From Symbiodinium natans (taxonomy: Eukaryota > Sar > Dinophyceae > Suessiales > Symbiodiniaceae): a DNA stretch of 64,000 bases. Shown here in pieces: positions 44,101 to 54,299 of the stretch. Position 1 is the stretch's first letter, and each line of letters starts with the position of its first letter. Location: contig CAJNDS010002091.1 of the NCBI GenBank assembly GCA_905221605.1, positions 1,468,001 to 1,532,000 of the forward strand, given 5' to 3'. Both the position numbers and the translations under genes were made by a program. Below the pieces are notes generated by a model, which searched no databases, had not been told where the DNA came from, and saw nothing but the letters and a program-made list of their open reading frames with translations.

Positions 44101-45500
44101 TACTCCGGCCTCAGCTGCCTTGCCAGTGAAAAATATCTTATGGGTCCCGCGCTCATGCTTGTGAATCTGGACCTGCCTGTACCTTGGATGCACTCGCACG
44201 CGCGCTTTGCTTGGAGGTGACACTCTCCGACAACAACAAACAACGATAGCATTTCTCGCTTTGGCGTCCCACCCCAACGATCTGAAAGCTGGTCAAATGG
44301 CTCCCAGCTCTGCTCCATGGGACTGCCACCATGGCAAAAGGACGAAAGCTTACGAAGGCATTCCAACGACCAAGCGACGAAGTCCAGCCTGCTACAACCG
44401 TAAGCATGCTTTACCATCATCATCCGTGGACTTGAAATATTTTGTTGCACAGATAGCCATTGACGGCCATTGACGCTGATTTGTTTAACATACTGCCTCA
44501 CAATCTCTGCTTTGAAGCCGAACTTACCGCTGCCAGCATCGGCAAGCAGTCACGCACGGAACGGGCACACCAGGATTGTCAAGCTCCATGTCGCATGTAG
44601 TGAAACATTTTTCAGTCTGAACGTGACTCACGGTCGTTTCCGGACCAATCTGTCTCATCAGCGGGATCGTTTCTGACTCAGGCGACCCCCCCACACGTCC
44701 TGGCTTGGTTTTGTTTGGGCGTAGCAAGTTCCCCCCTACAAAACAGAAGCGTTACGTAAAGAGGCCACCAACCCACATAACATTTGTAGATCAAGGAGGG
44801 GGTTATAATCCCAACTTAAGCACCCAAACCTAAACCCGAACCCAAATGCTTGCCGCGAGAAAGAACGTCTTGAAAACGCGCTGGGCGGTCATAGCGCATA
44901 TCAACAAGAATGCCCCGCCTCACAAGCTTGATTGTGGCACTTTGAAGTTGGGGCATCAAATTTGGTTGCATCCACGCAGGTGCCACTACGCATGTTGCAC
45001 CAGGGCATGCTGGCGTGACGGGCGAGGGAGTGGTGCAAGCCAAGAGCGGCCAGGCTTTGGCTGTAGGACGCGCCGATTGGATGTGGCAGGCAGGAGCAAA
45101 ACGGAGAGTGAAATAACTTGTCCGAGGGAAGAAGCGTGGTAGCGCCCCCCGTGTCCGAAAAGTCATGCTGATCCGATCCACCATTTTTCCCACAAATCAG
45201 GCGGGCTAAGTGCAGCATGCTCGGAGGAACAAAGCTCTTCCCGCTTACAGGGAGGCTGCTGGCAATGGGCAAACACAAGAATGTAGCCGACCAGCTCGTC
45301 GCTAAGAAGCGGCGAATCCCCATCGACGCTGCATGTGGATGAAATTGCGGGCGCAGGCGGCTTCCGAACTTCGCCCGGTGAGCCATGGGCAAAACGGCCA
45401 GCAATGCAACAACGTGGCTAGGCGTCTCAGGTTTCAATTGGGCGAGGATCCTTTGGATTTGGCCTGACATCGACTGGCATCGCAATTGCGCAAAACAAAA
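41131..45500. other. No assignable gene
   Basis: Both strands contain frames up to about 225 codons, but none shows a recognisable domain. The most coding-like is minus 44240-44060 (RYRQVQIHKHERGTHKIFF then TGKAAEAGVRAKGFG). I see no RNA gene. The right end borders the retroelement starting near 45.5 kb. Confidence 0.3.
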
Positions 45501-45559
45501 CAATCTGCTCGTAGCCCGGGCCATCCTTTGACAAGATGGGATAATGACACTGTTGGTGG

Positions 45560-47065
45560 GATGCTCAAAGCCATCGCCGCAACATCACTCAAGGAGAAGG
45601 GTGTGAACAAGGCGACCCGCTTGCCCCAGCGCTTTACGCACTGGGACAGCAGCCAGCGCCCTCGACCCCTCCGACAGCCTGCCTTCCTTAACGATTTGTA
45701 CGTCTTCACTACGCACGAGTGACTAGAAGCTGCCCGCGACACAGTAGTCAAGGTCGTTCAAGCCGAACGCGGCATTGCTTCCAACAACGGGAAGACGCGT
45801 GCGTACGGCTGCGATGGAGGCCCGCCCCCTCCAGGTGTTGGTGCGCTTGGGGCGGACGTTTGGCGTGGGGACAAGACAAGCCTCTCCCTGAGCGCGGGCT
45901 CTTAATGCTGGGCACCCCAATCGGCCATGCCTCAGCTTCCCAACATGCAGTGCGCGTCGCGATGTGCGCCGCGCCGCGAGCAAACCATGCACTGCGGACT
46001 AGCCCCCCACACGCCGCGGTCTCTTATGCCCAGGCGCATGACGATGCCATTTCGGAGACTCTGCAACTCTGCCTCGGCGGCGTCGCCGGCAGATGTTGAT
46101 GGTGTTTGACGGCGCAAGAACCTTGACTAAGTTACCGGCTGCCCTCGGAGGCCTTGGCTTGACTTCTGCCATTCGCACCGCGCCTGCCGCATACTGGGCC
46201 GCGTGGGCTGATGCGCTTACAGTTTACAAGCACGCTCGCCAGCCTTCGCTGATGCCTGCACGCTGCTGCCTTCCCTGTCGCCCTCCGCTGGCGCGCTCCT
46301 GCGGTCGCAGGCTGGCCCACAAGCCAGGGCCTGGCTGATTGCCACACCCAGTGAGCCGGCCTGCATGCTTCGCCCCAAGCAATGTTGTTGGCACTCGCCT
46401 CCTCCGCCTCCCATTGCCCCTGTGTGCCAACCGTTGTGGCCCGCCCGGATGTGGAGGCGAAGTGGATGCTTATGGCGACCACGCCTCGGCACAGGTTTTT
46501 TTTAGCAGTGGCTAGCGCACACAATCGCACACAACAGCACCCAACGTGCGCTCCGACGACCGGCGCAGCCTGGACCTCGTCATCTACGGCGCAACGCCTC
46601 TCGGCGGGGCTTTTTGCTGCGACGCCACACACTGGTTTCGCCGCTGTCGCGCACAGGCTTGCCCCAGCCCTGCGCAGCTGCGCACGACGGAGCTGCCCTG
46701 CGCGTCGCCGAGCGCCGCAAGCGAGACGCCTGCCTTTGCTGAACACCGGCGGCCCGCGGCAGCTCGTTGGGTTGGGGAACGAGGTTGGAGGACGTTGGAC
46801 TGCCGATGCGCAGCAGCTGCTCCGGGATCTGGTGCGTCCGTGCCCGACGAACTTTGCCGGCCATGTGAAGCGCTGCATCGTCGGCATGGGCCAAACGTTG
46901 GTGGGCCATACTAGCAGTGTCGGTACAAAAGGCCGTCACAAGCACTGCCCTCGGATCGGCATAGCCCGCACCGCTCCACGCGAGCCAGCTGTCGGCCTCG
47001 TGGCTGGACCGCGTGCTCGACCTTGCTGATGTGGCTGGGCCGAGCCGTTTGCCGCTTCGCGGCCC
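45560..47065 (+). mobile_element. Retroelement copy 1 (RT end plus endonuclease-like domain), decayed
   Basis: Plus-strand pieces in several frames match the family seen complete at 49-52 kb. FLNDLYVFTTHE (near 45690) corresponds to the RT catalytic block LDDIYVTSTPER but with Asn for the first catalytic Asp. A TGA follows at 45719, then RGIASNNGKTRAYG. ERGLLMLGTPIGHAS (45895) and NHALRTSPPHAAVSYAQAHD (45990) come next. KLPAALGGLGLTSAIR and APAAYWAAWADAL (46130-46215) follow, then RSDDRRSLDLVIYG with GAFCCDAT (46545-46625). The last piece is LDRVLDLADVAGPSRLPLR (near 47020-47055). At least one stop and several frameshifts make it non-functional. The upstream RT core is missing. Confidence 0.75.
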
Positions 47066-47310
47066 TTAGGGCATACAAAAAGCAGGTGCAAAATCGACGG
47101 GGAAAATAAAAAATAGCACCGCGCGACGTGTTTTGCAGGCGCGCTCCTTCCTGTTGCCAACGCGTGCCGCCACACCTGCTCCACCAACGGCCAGAGGACC
47201 CAACGGCGCACACTGTTGGGGGGGGGGGGCGCACGAAGCGGACGAGGACGCAGACAAAACGCTGCGCTGCAGCGCTCCAACGGCTTCCTATTTCGGGCTC
47301 GAGGGCAGGA

Positions 47311-47752
47311 TTTAATATTTAATTATTGTTGGACTGGAATTCACTTCTCATATAATTTTCTTATATTTTATCATCTTTATTTATTAAGAGAATTCACTAA
47401 AAAATATGAAGTCTTATTAATATTTGTTTTTCTTCTTTTTGGGGGTTTTCTAGTTTCTGAAGCTCTATTATTTGTATCCTTCTTTTGGACATCTTTTCAT
47501 TTATTATCTTGTCCAACTTTAGGGATGTGGCCTGGAGAAGCTTTCTATCTTCCAGATCCTTGTGAATTAACTTTTGCTAATACACTTCTTTTATTTAATG
47601 CTGCTATATCTTTAGGAAATGCTTTTATTAATTTAGAAATTTCATCACAATATATTACGTATTTTCTTCACTTTGTGGTCATTCTATTTATCTTCTCTTT
47701 TATTAGTTTGCAGATTAAAGAATTTCGTATTCTCGCATATTCAATTAGTGAT
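47311..47752 (+). pseudogene. cox3: Mitochondrial cox3 fragment inserted in nuclear DNA (NUMT)
   Basis: An AT-rich block in a GC-rich setting, with an uninterrupted plus-strand frame (about 147 codons), encodes cytochrome c oxidase subunit III. LYLLREFTKKYEV is followed by GGFLVSEALLFVSFFWTSFH, GMWPGEAFYLPDPCE, LTFANTLLLFNAAISLGNAF and LQIKEFRILAYSISDS, all in the order of COX3 helices II-V. Cox3 is a membrane core subunit of complex IV. The fragment lacks the N-terminus and stops right at ISDS, before the GSxFF/FHGxHV helices. The frame then runs into a CA repeat and host sequence to a stop near 47804. It lies directly after retroelement copy 1. Dinoflagellate mitochondria carry many cox3 fragments, so insertion of one is unsurprising. 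Function in the nucleus is very unlikely. Confidence 0.85.
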
Positions 47753-47778
47753 TCACTCACACACACACACACACACAC
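47753..47778. repeat. (CA)n microsatellite at cox3 junction
   Basis: About 13 CA units begin exactly where cox3 similarity ends and lead into the 328-bp direct repeat. Confidence 0.9.
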
Positions 47779-48100
47779 TTTGGCTTGGCATGAACTGATG
47801 CAATGATCACGGTACCAACATGTACCAACCACCAGACCCACAACACACTCAAGAGGAGTCAAGAAGAAGGGAAGAATGAAAAGGAGCATGGTTGCCTGCC
47901 TCGGGACTTCAGGGTACATGATGTCACAAGCAGTGTGGTATCCCACTCTACATGCAGGTACGTCCAGGTGATCAGCCTGGATATCCTCCCAACTCATAAG
48001 CAGCTTCATTGGCAGTGAGCTTATGAGCGGGTCACTGCCCCCTGCAAATGGAAATGTCAGTCACAGCGATCACCATGTTCGGGCGTTTACACACACACAC
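47773..48100. repeat. 328-bp direct repeat, copy A
   Basis: Identical to 48601-48928 except at 47999 (A/T) and 48081 (G/A). Both copies begin ACACACTTTGGCTTGGCATG and end in a CA run. The minus-strand frame in both reads SWEDIQADHLDVPACRVGYH. The same peptide in both copies simply follows from the near-identity. Confidence 0.95.
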
Positions 48101-48600
48101 GCCCCGAAGGGCGAAAAGGACGCGAAGAAGCAAGCAGGTGTCAGCAAGCCAGTCCTGAACAGCAACAAGAGAGGAGGCCTAGACAACAAAACGGGAACGA
48201 CACCAGGAGGCAACAAGAAACGCGAAATCAACAAAACAGGGGGTCAGACAGCATCATGGGAGGACAGTCACTGACATGTCTGTTTAAGGATTCCGGATAC
48301 CTTGAGCGCGTGCCTACCTGGTCCTCCTACCTGCACATGCACAGACGATCTACCTGCACTCCTAGGGAAAGCACATGTTCAGCAAGCTGTCTCTACTGAT
48401 CAACCCTTGACCGCGGCCCTTGACCGTGCAGTGACCGATGATCCCGATGAAGCCCACTGTGGGCACATGTCATCCTACTGCAGATGATCCCGATGGATGA
48501 GAACAAGCGTCTGCAACGTTGTGATTCACTCATCCGCTATCGCGGGCTCGGGCACATGCCCCTGAGATCTGGCCCCATGTCGGGAAAAACCAGAACTGGT
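48101..48600. other. Unique sequence between the 328-bp repeats
   Basis: It starts with the hairpin motif GCCCCGAAGGGC (48101-48112). It contains a Lys/Gly-rich plus frame (KRGGLDNKTGTTPGGNKKRE) and TGACCG repeats near 48408-48440. No gene recognised. Confidence 0.4.
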
Positions 48601-48928
48601 ACACACTTTGGCTTGGCATGAACTGATGCAATGATCACGGTACCAACATGTACCAACCACCAGACCCACAACACACTCAAGAGGAGTCAAGAAGAAGGGA
48701 AGAATGAAAAGGAGCATGGTTGCCTGCCTCGGGACTTCAGGGTACATGATGTCACAAGCAGTGTGGTATCCCACTCTACATGCAGGTACGTCCAGGTGAT
48801 CAGCCTGGATATCCTCCCAACTCATATGCAGCTTCATTGGCAGTGAGCTTATGAGCGGGTCACTGCCCCCTGCAAATGGAAATGTCAGTCACAGCGATCA
48901 CCATGTTCAGGCGTTTACACACACACAC
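48601..48928. repeat. 328-bp direct repeat, copy B
   Basis: Offset from copy A is exactly 828 bp, with two mismatches. It ends in a longer (CA)n run (to about 48945). The ends do not show TG...CA, and no integrase or primer site lies between, so these are not LTRs. Confidence 0.95.
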
Positions 48929-49051
48929 ACACACACACACACAGACTGGGGTCCCCCCCTAACACGCGCGGTTCACCCGCGTCCATACAAGGTGGATGGT
49001 GCCGCACTCAAAATGCGCCTCTCACAAGGGGCGGCCCGCATCAGGGGCTGG

Positions 49052-49125
49052 TAAAAATAAATAGAATTATAATGAAAGCAAAGAATAATAACCAAGAACT
49101 TTTAATAAGAAAACAAAACGTGCGC
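49052..49125 (-). other. AT-rich patch, possibly mitochondrial
   Basis: The minus frame here reads LIKSSWLLFFAFIIILFIF and ends TSP-stop. It is a hydrophobic, very AT-rich stretch that replaces the expected end of retroelement copy 2. Its base composition is like the cox3 insert 1.3 kb away. It could be another mitochondrial piece, but I cannot assign it to a gene. Confidence 0.35.
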
Positions 49126-50067
49126 ATCTTACGCTGGGCAGCCTGCTCCAGAGCGAGACCCGGCCGCGCATCCGCGCCCGGTCGCGCTTGCCCGTCGCGT
49201 CGGACGGGGCAAACCAAGGTGGTGTCAACCGCGATTTGCGCCCCCTGCCACAAAGGCAGGCCGTTGGCCACCACCTCGATCCGCCGACCATCGGTCGCCG
49301 GCACGTCGAGGTTGAGGTCCCGGAGAGCGACGCTGGTGGCCACCCGGGCGCCGGCCTCACGGCAGATGCGAGCAGCAGCCCGCTCCAGTGGCCCCGCTCT
49401 ATGCGCGAGCACCCCAACCTGTGCGCAGGCGAAACGGTGGTCCCCGAGCTCATCGAGGGTTCCGCCGCAGCGGCATCGGCGTGGGGCGAGCGGCAACGCC
49501 AGTCGTAGCCGCCGAAGCAGGAAGATGCGGAACTCCCCACTGTCGACGACGAAGTCCGGGCAGCTCGGGATGTTGGTGATCGCGCAGCTGGCACCTTCGC
49601 CGCTTTGGGACAGCAGCAGCGCCCGGGATGCACTATCCAAGTCAGAAAACAGCATCTCGAACGCGCGCTTGTCCACAGCATCTCCGGCTCCTTGCTGCCA
49701 GCCCCGCCTCGTTGGAGCAGGGGGCCCATCGTCGTCTCCGAGGTTTGGAGGGGCCATTTCCTCCAACAGCGCTGCCCACGTGGGCGCCTCGTACCCTTGC
49801 AGGCGCAAGGTTTGCGCAGCCTGGTCGGCCTCCCTGACACTGGGGGGCACACCGGGTGCCGCAACACTCAACAGGGGCCGCATTAGTGTGGCCAACGTGC
49901 CTGGTTGGCACTCTTGCAGCGCGGTGACCGTGTCTGCCCATGAGGCCCAATATGCTGCGTGCCTGTGCTCCCTGTAACAAGCCCAGCAAGCGAGCCCGCC
50001 AGGCTTGGCGGCCGCGTTGCCCCGCCGCGAGGGCGACCCACCCTGTTGGACCGGGAGCTGGACCTTG

Positions 50068-50295
50068 CCGCCTGAGGAGCAGTGCCTTGTAGTGCTGGGG
50101 ACTCCCATAGGCAGTAGTGCATACGTCGCGTGCTTTCTCGAAGACAAGCGAGGCCAGCACGACGTCCTTCTCGCGCGGCTGCCGGCAGTGCAGGACCTCC
50201 AAAGCGCTATTTACTGCGCACGGTGCCGCCGAGCGCAACGGAGGCGTACGCGGCGTCGCACGACGAAGCCATCCTGCGCTGCCTGGCAACCTTGT
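50068..50295 (+). other. Inverted internal segment of retroelement copy 2
   Basis: In this piece the element's coding sense is on the plus strand, opposite to both flanks. EEQCLVVLGTPIGSSAYVA, LEDKRGQHDVLLARLPAVQD and RTVPPSATEAYAASHDEAIL then RCLATLL correspond to the block that in copy 1 follows the RT (LMLGTPIGHAS and LRTSPPHAAVSYAQAHD). The flanking minus sequence resumes with VQLPVQQGG, the equivalent of KLPAALGG in copy 1. The breakpoints are good to about 15 bp. Confidence 0.7.
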
Positions 50296-50299
50296 TGTC

Positions 50300-51461
50300 T
50301 GGGGGGGATGTCCCGTTGGACCTCCCTCCCAATAGTGCGAGGGGGTTCCTCGCCAGCGGCGCTCCATGCCCTGGTCTTACCGAGGTGGTCCTGGACGTTG
50401 GCATGCTGGGAGAGTTCTTCTTGGGCAGACCGCAGCGCAGGGAGCGTCCTCTCTGGGGTGGACGTGACGTAGATGTCATCCAGGCAGGCATAGAGGCGCT
50501 CGTCCGGCCGCAACCTGAAATGAAGGTGGAGAAGGGCAGCATGTTGGCCGAGCGTGTATAACCCCGGCATCAGCGGATCGCCCTGTTCCCCTCCCTCTCC
50601 CTGCAGCACCTCGTGCCCCTGCCCCCGCTCATCATAGTAGATGTAACGGCTGGGCTGGCCATAGAAAAAGTGTGCGAACGGGAACAGGCCAGCCAGCGGG
50701 GCGTGGGAGCTCAGCGCCCGCAGCATACTGGCACGGGAGATGTGGTCGTACGCGCCCACGCCATCTATGCTCAGCACCGTTGTTCGAGGGTTGGCTTCCG
50801 TTGCGGCCCGCAACGCACGGGCCAGCGCTTCTGCGCCGGCGCGCGTGCCGAGTGCGAACTGGAAGGGCGCGCACGCCTGCCGAAACTGTTCCCCGAACTG
50901 CTGCGCCAGCGTGCGTGCCACGAGACGGCGAAACACATCCCCCATCACCAATGCCCTGACTCCGCCCGTTGGCTTAGTCAGCGCGACCATCCGGCCGATC
51001 CTCAGCGCACATGCGATCTTTCCCGGCACGTCAGCTGCAGCGAGTCTGCCTGCTACGTATGCGGCCGAGAAGCTCGGTGCTGAGCTCCTCGTCCAGCATG
51101 ACCCGCAGATGCTCATTTGAACAGCCCGATGGCCCAGCCGCTGCCCCGTCGGGCTCGGCGGAGGTTGTCCAGTAGCCGCCGTCGGCAAAGTTCGATGACG
51201 GGCGAGGAACGCGTGTCCACAGGCGGTTCGAGGGGGACCTGAACCATCGTCGGACATCATCATCAGACCCATCAGCCGGCTACGCGCGGAATCTGCAGTC
51301 GTTACCGCGGGTGCCCCAGCTGCGGCCACGCACTCGTGGAGCAACTGAGCCCATCTGCCCTCACAGAACAGGCGCTCCCGGCGCGCCAACTCATCACGAG
51401 GGACCCGGGGGCGCCCTGAAGAGCAACATCCGCGGCGCCTGAACAAACAGTTTCCAGCCAT
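50300..51461 (-). CDS. Reverse transcriptase domain of retroelement copy 2
   Basis: RT blocks in order: VALTKPTGGVRALVMGDVFR (fingers), TVLSIDGVGAYDHISR (block A, catalytic Asp), GEQGDPLMPGLY (block B) and LYACLDDIYVTSTPER (block C, catalytic LDD). HLGKTRAW comes next. All three catalytic aspartates are present, so the RT domain itself looks intact although the element around it is broken. The frame start at 51461 is not a natural start, since an N-terminal part lies in the frames to the right. Confidence 0.85.
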
Positions 51462-52579
51462 CCAGTTCCGTGTCCGTGCCTGGGGCGTTCAGGATCGCCT
51501 CCAGAGCGATGCGCATGGCGTTTCTCAGAAGTCCACGCATTTGTCGCGGCGGGGTTTGGAACGTGTAGACCCGTTCGCCGAATTCAGCGGCGAGATCAAT
51601 GCCGCGCATCTGGTGCAACAGTGCAGGTAGTCCGGCAGGTGAAGCCCGCGGCTGGCTGCGCTGCGCACTGCCTACCGCCCCGTGTGGATCCTGGTCGCTG
51701 TCGGTGTCGAGTTGCGTAGCCGCCACGGGCGCTCTCACCTGCCATTCGCCTCGCTGTCGCCAACGTCCGCGATGCCCGCGACCCGCCGCCCACGTCCGCG
51801 AGCGCGAGCAGCGAGCCCAGCAACGTGCGACACATGTGCATCAGCGCTGGAAGCTGCCGGCGCACGCTTGTGGCGTCGGCCACGGGGATAGGGGGTGCTA
51901 TTAGCGCAGCGGCGCCCGCCGAGATGCGCGATGCTGCCGCCTCCCCGGCGAAGCGAATCAGCAACGTTTCCTGCGAGCTGGCAGCAAGGTAGTGGTTATC
52001 GGACACCAGTGCCGCCACTGCCACGGGCAGCATGATTCCGCCCTGTGTCGGCGCAACGGCCCGAAGGCGACGAAGGGCCGCGTCCGGTGTCAACGTCGCG
52101 CCCGCTCGCGTCTGGCGGTCGATGGCGGACAGAAGTTCCGCCACGGAAACGGGCAGCTGGTGCCCGAATGCTGCGCGGCTGGCGCGAAACCAGGGGACAC
52201 CCTCCCAGGCTCTGGCCGCCTGGTCTTCCAGCAACCCCGCGGCGTGGAGCAGCAACGGCACGAAGTACTGCGACAGCGTAGGGCGGGACTCACGAGCGGA
52301 GACCGTCGGGGGCCCCTGCCCCTGCCACAAAAGCCCCGTTGGAAATTGGGCTGCACCCTGCTGCGCGTTCCGCGGGGTGCACACGGGGGCGGTGAACTCT
52401 GGGGTCGTTTCCCCCACTGCCATCGGCGCAACGGCCCCCTATACTATCCCTTGGAGCGCTCCACGCGCGTTCACGTTATTGGGCGACCACGTTGCCTGCA
52501 TCCCTGTTTGGTGCAGGTGTGGCGGGGTTCGATGGGCTCCTTTTTCAACGCAGCATGTGTCTTCGAGCAGGGACCAGCA

Positions 52580-54290
52580 TCACGCCGGCAGCGGCAGGCG
52601 GCTGGCGAGGGGAGGAGCGACCTTCCAGCGCTCGTCGGCAAGAACCTCGCCGAGATCCGGCGTCAGGCCATCGACATTGGCTTTGCCTACAATCGGAAGA
52701 GAAAGGAGGCTGGCTGCGAACGCCCTGGCTGCGGCGAAGGAGAGGAGCGCAGACCAGCGGGCTACCCAACGGGCAAGGATGGGCAAGGAGAAGGAGGAGC
52801 GCCGCTCGTCGTCGCGCCAGCGTCCGCTTATCTCCAGTGAGAACACGACGAGCCGACAGCGTTGGGAGTTGAGGAGCTCAGGGTAGGGCCGCTCCTTTGC
52901 TCGGCGGCCGGTGCGGAGGGCTGCTCCTTGTGTGTGTCGGTGGTGGGGAGGTTGTTTCTTGGAACGTGTACGCGAGCATCGATACAAACTCGGATGTGCT
53001 CCACAAAATTTTTTCAACAACTGATCAGACATGTTAGCCGTTTATCAGCGACTGTTTGACGCGCCGGCTCTGATTGTCTGACAGAGCGCTTGAAGATATT
53101 GATTTCGACAGCGAAGTGATCACTGGAAAGCACGGCACAGATCCTCATGGCGTGCAGCAGTCGTGTCTGTGTGGCAATCCACGCTGGAGTCTCTTGCATG
53201 GGCTACGATTGCGCAGCTGTCAGACGAGGATTTCCTGCGTTTGATATTTATGCCACTTTATCCATTGAATACTCCGTCCTTGATTGCAGCTCATGTGCAT
53301 TTCGTTGCTTTTGTGTGTCATATGCAGCGCTGGCTGCTTCAAGGTTGCTAGGCCTAAGGCTTCCCAGAAGTGCGATAAGTCTGTTCGCTGCTTCTCCCTG
53401 CTGACCGAACGCGGTTGTTTGAGGTCCGAGTCTCTGACAGTAAACGCCAACAAATGTCGACGTGCTGCGCAACTTGAAAATGCTCGTGCAATTTGCAGAC
53501 ACAGCCTCATGTACAAGGAAGGCTGCATCTCCACCGCCGGTATTTTCCGGACCCACATAATCGAGATGTTGGTCGTCCGGAAGGCACGGCTCAACAGGGA
53601 CGTTTGTTCCTGAACAAGTGTCAGGGCGCAGTTGCGAAAGGCAAGGAAACGTCTAAAGCCATGGAATGAGTCGCACAAACGGCCAGATCGGGACCATAGC
53701 CGGTTACAGTTAATCGATACGCATTGGAAAGTGTTGGCCGCATCCGGGCCGCCTGCATCCGAGCGCCCGGCCCACGAGGCAGCGGAACACGTCGCCCGTC
53801 GCGATGCCGCGAACTCCGCCGTCAGGCTTGCAGAACGCCGCAAAGCGAGCCAAAACCACTGCAGGGATCACATCCGCGGGCACCTCCGCGCCGCGAAGGC
53901 CAGCAGCTCCATAGCGGGCACATCAGCGAACAAGATTTTGAGATGTTCGGTGCGCATGCCCGACAGTCCCGCTGCCCCGCCCCGCCGGGCGTCGTGCAGA
54001 GCCGCAGCAATGGCCGACGGGCCGAATTGAATGGACTGGGCGGGGCGCTCCCCCATCAGGCTTCTGCAGGGGCAAAGCTAGCGGAGTCATGGTCTCAAGA
54101 ATGGCTGTTCGGACGCCGGGTACAGGGTCCACAAACGCTGGTGTCGTCATTCCCGGGCGCAAACTCCTCTGCGGTGAGAACCTGGCGGGCCCTGGAAAGT
54201 TCCCCCGCTCACGCCTCCGTGCAGGCTGTTCCCTTTCGTGCTTACGGTCGGCGAGCGCTTTTGCGTCCAGACTGCGTGGGGCCAACCTGC
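52580..54290 (-). mobile_element. Retroelement copy 3, fragmented
   Basis: Minus strand: 54056-53870 reads GPSAIAAALHDARRGGAAGL and SGMRTEHLKILFADVP, the region before the RT fingers. The rest of the RT here is degenerate (about 53.85-53.65 kb). About 52930-52580 reads PYPELLNSQRCRLVV, ARWSALLSFAAARAFAASLL and GKANVDGLTPDLGE, the C-terminal end of the family's protein. Sequence between 53.1 and 53.6 kb does not match the family and may be an insertion. The C-terminal piece is just the part missing from copy 2. Confidence 0.6.
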
Positions 54291-54299
54291 AGGTGAACG

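Larger units (their letters stand above)
49128..52423 (-). mobile_element. Retroelement copy 2: non-LTR-type RT with C-terminal zinc-binding and endonuclease-like domains
   Basis: The fullest copy of the family. Minus strand, in order: an Ala-rich N-terminal region (52423 to about 51600, frame starting MAVGETTPEF), the RT (about 51461-50300), an inverted middle (50068-50295), then a C-terminal part (about 50062-49128). The C-terminal part has AAYWASWADTVTALQE, CRCGGTLDELGDHRFAC (a C-x-C-x9-H-x3-C zinc-binding pattern) and DGRRIEVVANGLPLWQGAQ with IAVDTTLVCP, which looks like a PD-(D/E)XK-type nuclease core. RT followed by CCHC and a restriction-like endonuclease is the layout of R2-like non-LTR elements. 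That assignment is inferred from the order. Frameshifts near 51.5 kb, the inversion and the abrupt end at AQRK show that it is dead. Confidence 0.75.

Noticed and set aside
47773-48928. 328-bp repeats as LTRs of a small retrotransposon
   Set aside because: No TG...CA termini, no primer-binding site or polypurine tract, no protein between them, and both are bounded by CA repeats.
49072-49977. Plus-strand 301-codon frame
   Set aside because: It is antisense to the zinc-binding and nuclease-like part of retroelement copy 2.
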